Notes: generated by a model from the letters alone, not told the origin. A stretch of 64,000 nt of DNA from Sphingopyxis sp. (GCA_017745175.1 JAGHZY010000012.1:30642-94641), one strand, 5' to 3'. Shown: positions 28,099 to 38,204, counted from the first letter of the stretch. A program made the numbers and translations.

Positions 28099-29792
28099 GA
28101 GCAGCGCCCGAAGCCGGGGCCGCGCACCGCGCGGCCGGGCGTCGCGCCGCTATGCTCGCCGTTCCGCAGCACCGCGACGCCGTTGACGAACACGTCGCGC
28201 ATCCCGACCGAATATTGGTGCGGTTTCTCGAAGGTCGAGCGGTCGCCGATCGTCGCGGGATCGAAGACGACGACATCGGCGTGATAGCCGGGCTTGAGCG
28301 CACCGCGGTCCTTGATGCCCAGATTTGTCGCGGGCAGGGTGGTCAGGCGGTACACTGCCTGTTCGAGCGGGATCAGCTTCTCGTCGCGAACATAGCGGCC
28401 GAGCAGGCGTGCGAAATTGCCATAGGTGCGCGGATGCGCGCCCGATTTGAGGAAGACGCCCTCGGGCGCCTGCGACGCGGCGTCCGACCCGAAGCTCATC
28501 CACGGCAGCCGGATCTGCCTTCGCACATTGTCCTCCGACATCAGGAAATAGACGGTGCCGACGCGCGATCCGTCCTCGACGACGAGATCCATCGCTGTCT
28601 CTTCGGGCGACTTGCCGCGCATCGCGGCGACCTCGGCCAGCGTCTTGCCGGTGAGCGGTTTCAGCGTGTCATTCTTGAATCCCGACAGGATCATCTTGTC
28701 GGCGCCCGCGCCGAAATAGAGATTTTCCCAATCGCTGCCCGGCTGCTTCATCTCGGCGGCGACGCGCGCGCGGATCGCGGGATCCTTCAGCCGCTTGATC
28801 CATTCCTCGAGCCCGCCCGCCTGCACCCATGTCGGCATCGCGGCGTCGAGTCCGGTGGCGCCCGCGGTATAGGTGTACATGTCGGTCGTGATGCGCAGCC
28901 CCGCGGCGCGCGCGTCCTCGATCTTCTTCACGATCGTGTCGAGCTTGCCCCAGTTGCTGCGTCCCGCCATCTTGAGGTGATAGATTTCGGCGGGCGCGCC
29001 CGAGCGGCGCGATATCTCGATCAGCTCGTCGACGGCTTCCTCGATCCGGTCGCCTTCGGAGCGCATGTGGCTGATATACATGCCGCCGCATTTCGCGGCC
29101 TCGCTCGTCAGTGCGACGAGTTCGCCGGTCTCGGCATAGGAGCCGGGGGCGTAGATGATCGAGCTGCCGACCCCCATCGCGCCCTCGTTCATCGCCTGCT
29201 TCACCAGCGCGCGCATCCGCGCGAGCTGTTCGGGGGTCGGGTCGACATCGCCTTCGCCGAGTTCGTGGACGCGCACCGTCGCGGCGCCGACGAAGCTCGC
29301 GACATTGGTCGAAATCCCGCGCTTTTCGAGATAGCCCAGATAATCGCCGAGGCTCGTCCACTCGATCGGAAACCTGATGTCGCCCTGCCGTTCGGTCTCG
29401 ATCGCCTTCATCGTGGCGTTCATCGGGCCCATCGACCAGCCTTCGCCCATCACCTCGAGCGTCACGCCCTGCCGGATGTCGCTCTGGCTTTTGGGATCGG
29501 CGATCAGCGATTCGGTTGCCCAGCTCAGCATGTTGATGAAGCCCGGCGCGACCGCCATGCCCTTCGCCGGGACCTCGCTCTTCGCGCTGCCCGCAACCTT
29601 GCCCACCGCGACGATGCGGCCGTCCCTGATAGCGATATCGCCGACGACCGGCGCCTTGCCCGATCCGTCATAGATCGTCCCGCCGCGGATGATGAGGTCG
29701 TAGGCGGGCACTGCCGTCTTCGCGGCGACCGGCGCTGCGAGGAGCAGGGTGCCGGCGAGCAGCGCGGAGCAAAAGGCGGGATGCTGGACCAT
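28095..29792 (-). CDS. N-acyl-D-amino-acid deacylase-like amidohydrolase
   Basis: YDLIIRGGTIYDGSGKAPVVGDIAIRDGRIVAVGKV...APGFINMLSW...MRSEGDRIEEAVDELIEISRRSGAPAEIYHLKMAGRSNWGK; amidohydrolase layout. Confidence 0.88.
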   Translation of the reverse strand: MVQHPAFCSALLAGTLLLAAPVAAKTAVPAYDLIIRGGTIYDGSGKAPVVGDIAIRDGRIVAVGKVAGSAKSEVPAKGMAVAPGFINMLSWATESLIADPKSQSDIRQGVTLEVMGEGWSMGPMNATMKAIETERQGDIRFPIEWTSLGDYLGYLEKRGISTNVASFVGAATVRVHELGEGDVDPTPEQLARMRALVKQAMNEGAMGVGSSIIYAPGSYAETGELVALTSEAAKCGGMYISHMRSEGDRIEEAVDELIEISRRSGAPAEIYHLKMAGRSNWGKLDTIVKKIEDARAAGLRITTDMYTYTAGATGLDAAMPTWVQAGGLEEWIKRLKDPAIRARVAAEMKQPGSDWENLYFGAGADKMILSGFKNDTLKPLTGKTLAEVAAMRGKSPEETAMDLVVEDGSRVGTVYFLMSEDNVRRQIRLPWMSFGSDAASQAPEGVFLKSGAHPRTYGNFARLLGRYVRDEKLIPLEQAVYRLTTLPATNLGIKDRGALKPGYHADVVVFDPATIGDRSTFEKPHQYSVGMRDVFVNGVAVLRNGEHSGATPGRAVRGPGFGRCS

Positions 29793-29862
29793 GGCGATTC
29801 TATCCTTTGCAGCGTTCGGGGGTCGAACGTGTTGTTCGAGTGGTTGCGGGCCTCCAACTCCT

Positions 29863-29935
29863 CGTCACCCCGGACTTGATCCGGGGCCCAGGCGACCAGC
29901 GTGGTTATGGATCCCGGATCAAGTCCGGGATGACG
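29863..29935. repeat. Inverted repeat, 'CCCGGACTTGATCCGGG' family
   Basis: CGTCACCCCGGACTTGATCCGGGGCCC ... GGATCCCGGATCAAGTCCGGGATGACG; near-identical to 17337-17409. Confidence 0.9.
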
Positions 29936-29983
29936 AAGCCGGAAGGATCATCGTCGGCTTCCCACCCCACGCTGTCCCGCCAT

Positions 29984-30607
29984 TCATCCGTGCAGGCTCA
30001 TCAGCGAGTCCATCAGCCCGTCGTCGGCGCTCGAACAGACGCCGAGGACGAGTGCTTCCTCATATCCGTCGGCGACGACATAGGCGTGGCCCATCGATGA
30101 ATCGATGTAGATGCCCTGGCCGACGTCGAGCGTGACGGGGTCGTAGAATTCGCTGTGCACCTCGATCCGCCCCTCGAGGACATAGATGAATTCCTCGCCC
30201 TGGTGGCGGACGAGTTCGCCGAACTCGCGTGCGCTGTGGGCGCGGATGCGGGTGATGATCGGGATCATCCGCTTTTGCCGGAGGTCGGTGCAGAGATAGT
30301 GATAGTCGTAATTGTCGGTCGTGACCCGCGCGGCGCGCTCGATCGTCCCGATGCTGCGGCGGCCGGTGACGCGCGGGGTCGTATCCTCGTCGTCCTCGGC
30401 GAACAGGTCCGACATGCGGATGTTGAGTCGCTGGCTGAGCTGCTGCAGCTTGTCGTAGCTCAGCGTCAGCCGGTCATGCTCGACCTTCGACAGCGTCGAC
30501 ACGGGGATGCCCGATTTTTCGCTCATTTCCTTGAGCGTCCAGCCGTTGCGTCCCCTTATGCCCTTCATGACAGCGCCGAGCGTCGGCGGGGTTGCGGTGT
30601 CCGCCAT
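29984..30607 (-). CDS. XRE family transcriptional regulator with C-terminal cupin domain
   Basis: IRGRNGWTLKEMSEKSGIPVSTLSKVEHDRLTLSYDKLQQLSQRLNI HTH; VRHQGEEFIYVLEGRIEVHSEFYDPVTLDVGQGIYID cupin. Confidence 0.93.
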   Translation of the reverse strand: MADTATPPTLGAVMKGIRGRNGWTLKEMSEKSGIPVSTLSKVEHDRLTLSYDKLQQLSQRLNIRMSDLFAEDDEDTTPRVTGRRSIGTIERAARVTTDNYDYHYLCTDLRQKRMIPIITRIRAHSAREFGELVRHQGEEFIYVLEGRIEVHSEFYDPVTLDVGQGIYIDSSMGHAYVVADGYEEALVLGVCSSADDGLMDSLMSLHG

Positions 30608-30626
30608 CAGTTTTTCCATTCCATAT

Positions 30627-30667
30627 TTGACAATTTTCTAATCAGGATCATTATGTCCCTATTGGGC
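30627..30667. promoter_or_regulatory. Candidate promoter/operator shared with 33739-33774
   Basis: TTGACAATTTTCTAATCAGGATCATTATGTCCCTATTGGGC in the divergent XRE/serine-hydrolase intergenic region. Confidence 0.55.
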
Positions 30668-30749
30668 TAACAGTTGTTGGTCCCTTGGTAAGGGGTCGCG
30701 CGGCTTGCTGCAAGGTGTGACAGGCCTCGCAACAGAAAAGGGGAAAGCG

Positions 30750-32723
30750 ATGCGTTTCATCCGAAAGGCAATGATCGGGCTCGCGGCGTTTGCCGCGCTG
30801 CCGCTCGCGGCGCAGGGGCCGGTGCCCGCGCCCGCTGCGAAAACCACCGAAGCCGCTCCGGCGGCCAAGCCGCCCGCGGCGCCCGCGGCGCTCGATCCCA
30901 AGGATCTCGAGGCGTGGATGGACGGCTATCTTCCCTATGCGCTCGAACGCGGGCGTATCCCGGGTGCGGTGGTCGTGGTCGTGCGCGGCGGGCAGGTCGT
31001 GCTCGAAAAGGGCTATGGCTTCTCCGACGTCGCCAAGCGCGCGCCGGTCCTCCCCGAGACGACGCTTTTCCGCCCGGGATCGGTGTCGAAGCTCTTCACC
31101 TGGACCGCGGTGATGCAGCAGGTCGAGGCGGGCAAGATCGACCTCGACAAGGACGTCAACGCGTATCTCGATTTCAAGATCCCGCCCTATCAGGGCAAGC
31201 CGGTGACGATGCGCAACATCATGACGCACACCGCGGGGTTCCAGGAATCGGTGCGCTACCTGATCAGCAGCGATCCGAAAGCGGTGATGACGCTGAAGAA
31301 GCAGATGCCGCTCGCGCTGCCCGACCGCGTCTTCGCGCCGGGCACGACGCCGGCCTATTCCAATTATGCGACCGCGCTTGCGGGCTATATCGTCGAGCGG
31401 GTGAGCGGCGAGGATTTCGACGATTATGTCGACAATCATATCTTCAAGCCGCTGGGCATGGCGCATTCGAGCTTCCGTCAGCCGCTTCCCGCCGGTCTCG
31501 CGCCGCATATGGCGAAGGGCTATCCCGACGTCACCGGCAAGGCGCAGCCGTTCGAGATCGTCGTTCCGGCGCCTGCGGGAAGCCTGTCGGCGAGCGGCGC
31601 CGATATGGCGAAGTTCATGATCGCACACCTCAACGACGGGGCGGGGCTGATGAAGCCCGAAACCGCGAAGATGATGCATGATTTCAAGGCGCCCGGGGTC
31701 GGACCGCTCAACAGCATGGCGCTCGGCTTCTACGAACAATGGGTCAACGGCCACCGCGCGATCGCGCATGGCGGCGACACCGTCTGGTTCCATTCCTATC
31801 TGTGGCTGTTCCCCGACGCCGATACCGGCGTCTTCGTCTCGATGAACAGCGCGGGCAAGGACGGCGCGGCGGGCGCGGTGCGCAGCGCGCTGTTCCACAA
31901 ATTCGCCGACCGTTACCTCCCCGGCGCGGACAAGCCCGGACAGGTCGATGCAAAGACCGCCGCGCAGCATGCGCAGATGATGGTCGGCAACTACATCAGC
32001 AGCCGCGGCAGCTTCACCAACTTCATGAGCCTGTTCGGGCTTCTGGGGCAGACGACGATCGGCCTGACCGGGGACGGGAAGATCACGCTGCCCGCGCTCG
32101 ACGGGCTGGGCGCCGGTCCGCGCGACTGGGTCGAGGTCGAACCCTTCGTATGGCGCGATACCGGCACGGGTGAGCGCCTTGCCGCCGAGGTGAAGGACGG
32201 CCGCGTGGTGCGCTGGAGCATCGACGCCGGATCGCCGTTCATGGTGTTCGAACCCGCACCCGCCGGTGTCAACGCCGCGTGGCTCAACCCGGCGCTGATC
32301 TTCGCCTTCGGCATCATCATCCTCGCCGCGCTCGCGTGGCCGGTGCGCGCGCTGGTGCGCCGCAGCTTCAAGGCCGAGTTCGCGCTCACCGGCAAGTCGC
32401 TCCGCGCCTATCGCCTGTCGCGCGTCTTCGCGTGGCTCGCGATCGGTGCGCTCGCGGGCTGGGTCGGGCTGATCGCCGCTTTCTCGGCCGACATCGGCAG
32501 CATTGGCGGCCCGCTTGACTGGCTGATCAACCTGCTGCGCATCGTGACGCCGCTCGCCGCCTTCGGCCTGCTCGCCACTGCGGGCTGGCACCTGTGGCTC
32601 GGCATCAGGGACAAGCGCCGCTGGACGATGAAGTTCGGCGCGGTGCTGTTGATCCTCGCCGCGCTCATACTCGTCTGGGTGACGCTGGCCTTCCACCTCT
32701 ACGGGTTCGGGATGGTCTATTGA
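30750..32723 (+). CDS. S12-type serine hydrolase (class C beta-lactamase fold) with C-terminal membrane domain
   Basis: Signal peptide; RPGSVSKLFTWTAVMQ (SxxK), PAYSNYATALAGY (YxN); C-terminal ~170 aa with several TM helices. Confidence 0.9.
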   Translation: MRFIRKAMIGLAAFAALPLAAQGPVPAPAAKTTEAAPAAKPPAAPAALDPKDLEAWMDGYLPYALERGRIPGAVVVVVRGGQVVLEKGYGFSDVAKRAPVLPETTLFRPGSVSKLFTWTAVMQQVEAGKIDLDKDVNAYLDFKIPPYQGKPVTMRNIMTHTAGFQESVRYLISSDPKAVMTLKKQMPLALPDRVFAPGTTPAYSNYATALAGYIVERVSGEDFDDYVDNHIFKPLGMAHSSFRQPLPAGLAPHMAKGYPDVTGKAQPFEIVVPAPAGSLSASGADMAKFMIAHLNDGAGLMKPETAKMMHDFKAPGVGPLNSMALGFYEQWVNGHRAIAHGGDTVWFHSYLWLFPDADTGVFVSMNSAGKDGAAGAVRSALFHKFADRYLPGADKPGQVDAKTAAQHAQMMVGNYISSRGSFTNFMSLFGLLGQTTIGLTGDGKITLPALDGLGAGPRDWVEVEPFVWRDTGTGERLAAEVKDGRVVRWSIDAGSPFMVFEPAPAGVNAAWLNPALIFAFGIIILAALAWPVRALVRRSFKAEFALTGKSLRAYRLSRVFAWLAIGALAGWVGLIAAFSADIGSIGGPLDWLINLLRIVTPLAAFGLLATAGWHLWLGIRDKRRWTMKFGAVLLILAALILVWVTLAFHLYGFGMVY

Positions 32724-33730
32724 TGAGGGCACAAGACACGCGGGACCTGACGCTCGACCTTCGGGTCGAGCGTTTTCCCTATCACCAGCCCTTCCGCATT
32801 TCGGGGCATGTCTTCACCGAAACCGCGCTGCTCGTCGCCGAACTGTCCGACGGCACGCATGTCGGACGCGGCGAGGGGGCGGGGGTCTATTATCTGGGCG
32901 ACGATATCGATCATATGCTCGGGCAGGCGACGCGCGTTCGTGAGGATATCGAGCGCGGCGCGACGCGCGACGAACTGCAGCATCTGCTGCCCCCGGGCGG
33001 GGCGCGCAACGCGCTCGATTGCGCCTTCTGGGATCTCGAGGCGAAACAGACGGGGCGGCCGGTGTGGAGGCTTGCCGGGCTGGAGCAGCCGAAGGCGCTG
33101 CGCTCGACGCTGACGCTGGGTGCGGACAGCCCCGGGAATATGGCGAAGGCGGCGCTCGCGATCGATCCCGAGGCGCCGGTCAAGGTCAAGCTGACCGGCG
33201 ACCTTGCCGACGATATCGCGCGCGTCGTCGCGATCCGCACCGCGCGCCCCGATGCGTGGATCGGCGTCGATGCCAATCAGGGCTATGACAGGGCGACGCT
33301 GGCCGAACTGCTGCCGGTGCTGGTGTCGACGCGCGTCGCGCAGCTCGAACAGCCGCTGAAACGCGGGTGCGAGGCCGATCTCGACGGGCTGAAACGGCCC
33401 TTGCCCTTCGCCGCCGACGAAAGCGCGCTTTCGCTCGCCGATACCGCGTCGCTCGTCGGGCGCTTCGACATCGTGAACATCAAGCTCGACAAGTGCGGCG
33501 GGCTGACCGAGGGGCTCGCGATCGCGCGGCAGGCGAAGAAACTCGGACTCGACGTGATGGTCGGCAACATGATGGGAACCAGCCTGTCGATGGCGCCCTC
33601 CTTCGTGCTCGGGCAGCTCTGCGACATCGTCGACCTCGACGGGCCGACCTTCCTCGCGCGCGATCGCTCGCCCGGCGTCGAATATCGCGGCGGGATGATT
33701 CACTGCCCCGGCGAAATTTGGGGCTCATGA
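32723..33730 (+). CDS. dgcA: N-acetyl-D-glutamate racemase DgcA-like (enolase superfamily)
   Basis: DLRVERFPYHQPFRISGHVFTETALLVAELSDG...VKVKLTGD...IGVDANQGYDRATLAEL...FAADESALSLADTASLVGRFDIVNIKLDKCGGLTEGLAIA. Confidence 0.85.
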   Translation: MRAQDTRDLTLDLRVERFPYHQPFRISGHVFTETALLVAELSDGTHVGRGEGAGVYYLGDDIDHMLGQATRVREDIERGATRDELQHLLPPGGARNALDCAFWDLEAKQTGRPVWRLAGLEQPKALRSTLTLGADSPGNMAKAALAIDPEAPVKVKLTGDLADDIARVVAIRTARPDAWIGVDANQGYDRATLAELLPVLVSTRVAQLEQPLKRGCEADLDGLKRPLPFAADESALSLADTASLVGRFDIVNIKLDKCGGLTEGLAIARQAKKLGLDVMVGNMMGTSLSMAPSFVLGQLCDIVDLDGPTFLARDRSPGVEYRGGMIHCPGEIWGS

Positions 33731-33738
33731 CAATTTGA

Positions 33739-33774
33739 TGTCCTAAATGGGTTGACAATTTTCCAATTAGGACA
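33739..33774. promoter_or_regulatory. Inverted-repeat operator candidate overlapping a TTGACA -35-like element
   Basis: TGTCCTAAATGG-12 nt-CCAATTAGGACA (11/12 inverted match), spacer GTTGACAATTTT. Confidence 0.6.
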
Positions 33775-33809
33775 ATAGTCAAAACTGAAACTATAAAAGG
33801 GAGGTTGGA

Positions 33810-34952
33810 GTGACGGGGTCATTTCCAATGACGCGCCGCGCGGCACTCGCGGGCGCGGTCGGGGTCGCTTTGTCCGCGCCGATGATCAATCGCGGCGCTT
33901 TCGCTTTCGCCGCGGCGCCTGCGCGCACCTACTCGCGCCGCGCGGTCGATCTTGTCGCCTCGTCGCTCGTCATCGATATGCTCGCGCCGCTCAAGATCAC
34001 GCTCGACGAAAATTATGTCGCGCACCGGCTCACCGATGCCGAGGCGGCCGAGTTCAAGGCTTCCGGCATCACCGGTTTTCACAACGCGTACGGCCTTGGC
34101 GGGCCAGGCGCGAAGGCGCAGGCGCTCGAATTTCTTGCCGGCTGGCAGGGCTTTGCCGGGCGCAACAGCCATGTCTTCACGCTCGTCGATGGCGTCGCCG
34201 ATCTCGACCGCGCGAAGGCGGAAAAGAAATGCGCCGTCATCATGGGCATCCAGAATGCCGAACATTTCGAGAAGGTCGAGGACGTCGCGCTGTTCCGCCG
34301 TCTTGGCCTGCGCTGTGCGCAGCTCACCTACAATACGCAGAACATGATCGGGTCGGGCAGCACCGAACGCGTCGACGGCGGCGTCAGCGACTATGGTGCG
34401 GCGATCATCGCCGAGATGGAAAAGCAGAGGATGCTCGTCGACGTTTCGCATTGCGGCGACAAGACGACATTGGACGCGATCGAGATCGCCAAGGGGCCGA
34501 TCGCGATCACGCACAGCAACGCGCGCGCGCTGGTCGATCATCCGCGCGTCAAGACCGATGCGGCGATCAGGGCGCTCGCGGCGAAGGGCGGGGTGATGGG
34601 AATTACCGGCGTGCGCATGTTCGTGCGGACGACGGATCCGACCAACGTCGGGCATATGGCCGACCATATCGACCATGTCGCGAAGCTCGTCGGCGTCGAT
34701 CATGTCGGAATCGGGTCGGACGCCGACCTCCACGGCTATGACGATATGAAACCCGACGAATATGCGCTGCTCAAGGGCAGCTACAAGGCGAGCTACGGTT
34801 TTCGCGACAAGATCGACATCGACGGTTTCGATCATCCGCTCAAGACCTTCGACCTCACCGAGGAACTTATTCGCCGGGGATATTCCGATGAAAACATCCG
34901 GGCGGTGCTCGGCGGCAATTTTCGCCGCCTGCTCGCCCAAGTCTGGGGGTAG
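33810..34952 (+). CDS. Membrane dipeptidase family (M19), Tat-like signal
   Basis: MTRRAALAGAVGVALSAPM twin-Arg; LVIDMLAP...VIMGIQNAEHFE...LVDVSHCGDKTTLDAIEIAKGPIAITHSNARAL...HIDHVAKLVGVDHVGIGSDAD. Confidence 0.93.
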   Translation: MTGSFPMTRRAALAGAVGVALSAPMINRGAFAFAAAPARTYSRRAVDLVASSLVIDMLAPLKITLDENYVAHRLTDAEAAEFKASGITGFHNAYGLGGPGAKAQALEFLAGWQGFAGRNSHVFTLVDGVADLDRAKAEKKCAVIMGIQNAEHFEKVEDVALFRRLGLRCAQLTYNTQNMIGSGSTERVDGGVSDYGAAIIAEMEKQRMLVDVSHCGDKTTLDAIEIAKGPIAITHSNARALVDHPRVKTDAAIRALAAKGGVMGITGVRMFVRTTDPTNVGHMADHIDHVAKLVGVDHVGIGSDADLHGYDDMKPDEYALLKGSYKASYGFRDKIDIDGFDHPLKTFDLTEELIRRGYSDENIRAVLGGNFRRLLAQVWG

Positions 34953-34956
34953 GACG

Positions 34957-37143
34957 ATGAAACAGGGACTGTTCGTTGCAGCAAGCATGGCCGCGCTGCT
35001 GGCCGCGATGCCGGTGCAGGCGCAGGAAGCCGCCGCGGTGGAAACGTCGGGCGAGATTGTCGTGACCGCACAGAAGCGCGTTCAGAATGTACAGGATGTG
35101 CCGATCTCGATCGCGGTCGTGAGCGGTGAGGACCTGCAGGAACAGGGCTCGGCCTCGCTCATCGACTATGCGGGCTATGTTCCCGGCATGAACGTCAGCA
35201 ACGGCGGCACGCCCGGGCAGACGACGATCACGCTGCGCGGCGTGGCGCCGCTGAACTCGGCCCAGACCGTCGGCATCTATCTCGACGACGCGCCGGTCGG
35301 GTCGAGCGCGCTCTACAATCGCGCGGGGGCCTTCACGATCGACCTCATGCCCTATGACCTCGAACGGATCGAGGTGCTGAAGGGGCCGCAGGGGACGCTT
35401 TATGGCGCGAGTTCGATCGGCGGCCTCGTCAAATATGTGACCGTCCAGCCCGACACGCGCGAGTTCAGGGTCCGCGCGGGTATCGAGGGTTTCACGATCA
35501 AGGATGCGAGCGGGCTCGGCTGGGGCGGGCAGGTCTATGCCAACGCGCCGATCGTTACCGACAAGCTCGCGATTTCGGGCAGCTTCGCGTGGCGCAAGAC
35601 GCCGGGCTGGGTCGACAGCGTCAACAACGCGGGGCTGAAGGACCAGAACGACTATGAACAGCGCGGCGGCCGCGCCGCGCTGTTGTGGCAGCCGACGCCC
35701 GAGCTCAGCGTCAGGCTCGCCGGCATCTGGCAGTCGCTCGATTCCGACGGCAACGGCACCTATGCTGCCGACCTCACAGGGCGGCGGCTCGGCAACGGGC
35801 ATTCGTTCAACAATTATGTGCCTGAATCCTACGATATCGACCTCGATTATTATGCGGCGACGATCGACTATGATTTCGGCGCCGCGACCCTGACCTCGGC
35901 GACGACCTACAGCAAGACGCAGAGCCGGCAGGTGCAGGACGCGAGCTATGCGTTCGGCGTGCTCTTTCCGCTGCTCACCGGTGGCGCGATTCCGCCGGGC
36001 ATCACGCCCTTCTCGCTCGCCCTCGGCCTGAAAAAATGGACGCAGGAAGTCCGGCTCGCCTCGCCGAGCGGCGGGCGCTTCGAATGGATGATCGGGGGTT
36101 TCTTCACCGACGAGAAAACGAGCAACGCGCAACTCGTCCGCTCCTATGACATGGCCGGGAACCCGATCGCGCCGCTCGATCCGCTGGCGATCGTCGGCCT
36201 GCCCGCGACCTACAAGGAATATGCGATCTTCGGCAACGCGACCTTCAAGCTGAGCGAGCAGTTCGAGATCACCGGCGGCCTGCGCTGGGCGCGCAACGAA
36301 CAGACCTTCACCCAGATCAGTTCGGGTGCGATCGTCCCGACCGCGAACGATCCGGGCGAGTCCGCCGAAAGCGTCTGGACCTTCTCGGTCAGCCCGCAGT
36401 TCCACATCAACGAGGATGCGATGCTCTACGCGCGCGTCGCGACGGGCTATCGTCCCGGCGGCCCGAACGTTATCGTTCCCAACGTCCCGCCGAGCGTCGA
36501 TGCCGACCGCATGACCAATTACGAGGTCGGACTGAAGGCCGATTTCGCCGACCGGATGGTGTCGGTCGATGCCGCCTTCTTCTGGATGGACTGGACCGAT
36601 ATCCAGGTCACGCGCGCATTCGGCGGCGTGTCGGGCGGTGCGAACGGCGGCAAGGCGACGAGCAAGGGCTTCGAGGGCAGCCTCGCGCTGCGCCCCGCGC
36701 CGGGGCTGACGATCAGCGCGACGGGCAGCTATACCGATGCGACGCTCAGCGAGGATGTGCCCGACATCAGCGGCGTCAAGGGCGACCGCCTGCCCGCGGT
36801 GCCGAAGTTCAGCGGGGCGCTGCGCGCCGATTATGAATTCGAACTCGGCGGCGGCAACAAGGGTAGCTTCGGGGCCGGTGTCCGCCACGCGAGCAGCCGC
36901 CTGTCGCTGGTCGAGAGCGATCCGCTGGTCGCGCGCGCCAAGCCGTACACGTCGGTCGACCTCAACGCCTCGATCACTTTCAATGATCACTGGACGTTGC
37001 GTGCCTACGCGCGCAACCTGCTCGACAACAAGGGTGAGATGGCGCGCTCGACGCTCGCCGACGGGCTCAACCGGCCGAGCTTCCTCGCGATCTCGCCGCT
37101 GCAGCCGCGGACGATCGGCGTTGCGCTCGACATGGCCTTCTGA
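34957..37143 (+). CDS. TonB-dependent receptor
   Basis: MKQGLFVAASMAALLAAMPVQAQ...EIVVTAQKRVQNVQDVPISIAVVSGEDL...LKGPQGTLYGASSIGGLVKYVTVQP. Confidence 0.97.
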   Translation: MKQGLFVAASMAALLAAMPVQAQEAAAVETSGEIVVTAQKRVQNVQDVPISIAVVSGEDLQEQGSASLIDYAGYVPGMNVSNGGTPGQTTITLRGVAPLNSAQTVGIYLDDAPVGSSALYNRAGAFTIDLMPYDLERIEVLKGPQGTLYGASSIGGLVKYVTVQPDTREFRVRAGIEGFTIKDASGLGWGGQVYANAPIVTDKLAISGSFAWRKTPGWVDSVNNAGLKDQNDYEQRGGRAALLWQPTPELSVRLAGIWQSLDSDGNGTYAADLTGRRLGNGHSFNNYVPESYDIDLDYYAATIDYDFGAATLTSATTYSKTQSRQVQDASYAFGVLFPLLTGGAIPPGITPFSLALGLKKWTQEVRLASPSGGRFEWMIGGFFTDEKTSNAQLVRSYDMAGNPIAPLDPLAIVGLPATYKEYAIFGNATFKLSEQFEITGGLRWARNEQTFTQISSGAIVPTANDPGESAESVWTFSVSPQFHINEDAMLYARVATGYRPGGPNVIVPNVPPSVDADRMTNYEVGLKADFADRMVSVDAAFFWMDWTDIQVTRAFGGVSGGANGGKATSKGFEGSLALRPAPGLTISATGSYTDATLSEDVPDISGVKGDRLPAVPKFSGALRADYEFELGGGNKGSFGAGVRHASSRLSLVESDPLVARAKPYTSVDLNASITFNDHWTLRAYARNLLDNKGEMARSTLADGLNRPSFLAISPLQPRTIGVALDMAF

Positions 37144-37163
37144 GCGAACGGGAGTTGGACAAG

Positions 37164-38204
37164 ATGAACGCGCCTATCGGCAGGCTGGCCGACAGCCTGA
37201 CCCTGCCGTCCCCCTATCTGCTGTTTCTCGGCGATACGACCAACGCGGCCTATGCAAAGACCGCCATGGGGCTTGCCGACTGGGCGGGCGATCGCTGCAC
37301 CGGCGAATGGACGATCGAGGGCTGTACCGTATCGACCGGCTTGCCGCGCCTGTCGCCCGCCGAGGCGCGCGCGGCGGGTGCGCGCTCGCTGGTGATCGGC
37401 GTCGCCAACCAGGGCGGCATCATCGGCGAGGCTTGGGTCGCGGTGCTCGTCGAGGCGATGGAGGCGGGGCTCGACATCGTCAGCGGCCTCCACACGAAGC
37501 TGACCAGCGTTCCCGCGCTCGTCGAGGCGGCGCGGCGCACGGGGCGGCGGCTCATCGACATCCGCACCCCGCCGCCATCGATCGGCGTCGGGACGGGGCG
37601 CAAGCGGACGGGCAAGCGCGTGCTCACCGTCGGTACCGACTGTGCGCTCGGCAAGAAATATACCGCGCTTGCGGTGCACCGCGCCTTCGCCCAGCGCGGT
37701 CTCGATGCCGATTTTCGCGCGACGGGCCAGACGGGCATCATGATCGCCGGCGGCGGCATGCCGATGGACGCGGTCATCTCGGACTTCGAGGCGGGGGCGG
37801 CCGAAATGCTCAGCCCCGACGCACCCGCGGATCATTGGGACGTGATCGAAGGGCAGGGGTCGATCTTCAATCCCGCCTACGCCCCGGTTTCGCTCGGCCT
37901 GCTTCACGGCAGCCAGCCCGACGTCTTCGTCGTCTGTCACGATCCGACGCGCAAGGTGATCCTCGGGATGGAAAGCTTCGCGCTGCCGAGCGTCGAGGAG
38001 GTGATCGACCTGACGATCCGCCTCGGCAGCCGCACCAATCCCGCGATCCGTTGCGGCGGCATCAGCCTCAACACCTCGGCCTTCGATGCCGAAGCGGCCG
38101 AAAAATTGATGGCGGCCGAACGTGAACGCCTCGGGCTTCCGGTCGCCGATCCGATCCGCGGCGGCGCGGCGTTCGAGGCGCTCGTCGAAAATATTCTCGC
38201 ATGA
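37164..38204 (+). CDS. dgcN: D-glutamate N-acetyltransferase DgcN-like (DUF1611)
   Basis: LFLGDTTNAAYAKTAMGLADWAGDRCTGEW...GVGTGRKRTGKRVLTVGTDCALGKKYTALAVHRAF...EGQGSIFNPAYAPVSLGLLHGSQPDVFVVCHDP. Confidence 0.9.
   Translation: MNAPIGRLADSLTLPSPYLLFLGDTTNAAYAKTAMGLADWAGDRCTGEWTIEGCTVSTGLPRLSPAEARAAGARSLVIGVANQGGIIGEAWVAVLVEAMEAGLDIVSGLHTKLTSVPALVEAARRTGRRLIDIRTPPPSIGVGTGRKRTGKRVLTVGTDCALGKKYTALAVHRAFAQRGLDADFRATGQTGIMIAGGGMPMDAVISDFEAGAAEMLSPDAPADHWDVIEGQGSIFNPAYAPVSLGLLHGSQPDVFVVCHDPTRKVILGMESFALPSVEEVIDLTIRLGSRTNPAIRCGGISLNTSAFDAEAAEKLMAAERERLGLPVADPIRGGAAFEALVENILA

Noticed and set aside
30651-32732. 693-aa minus-strand ORF
   Set aside because: Antisense to the S12 hydrolase gene; composition typical of spurious reverse frame.
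34867-36990. 707-aa minus-strand ORF
   Set aside because: Antisense to the TonB receptor at 34957-37143.
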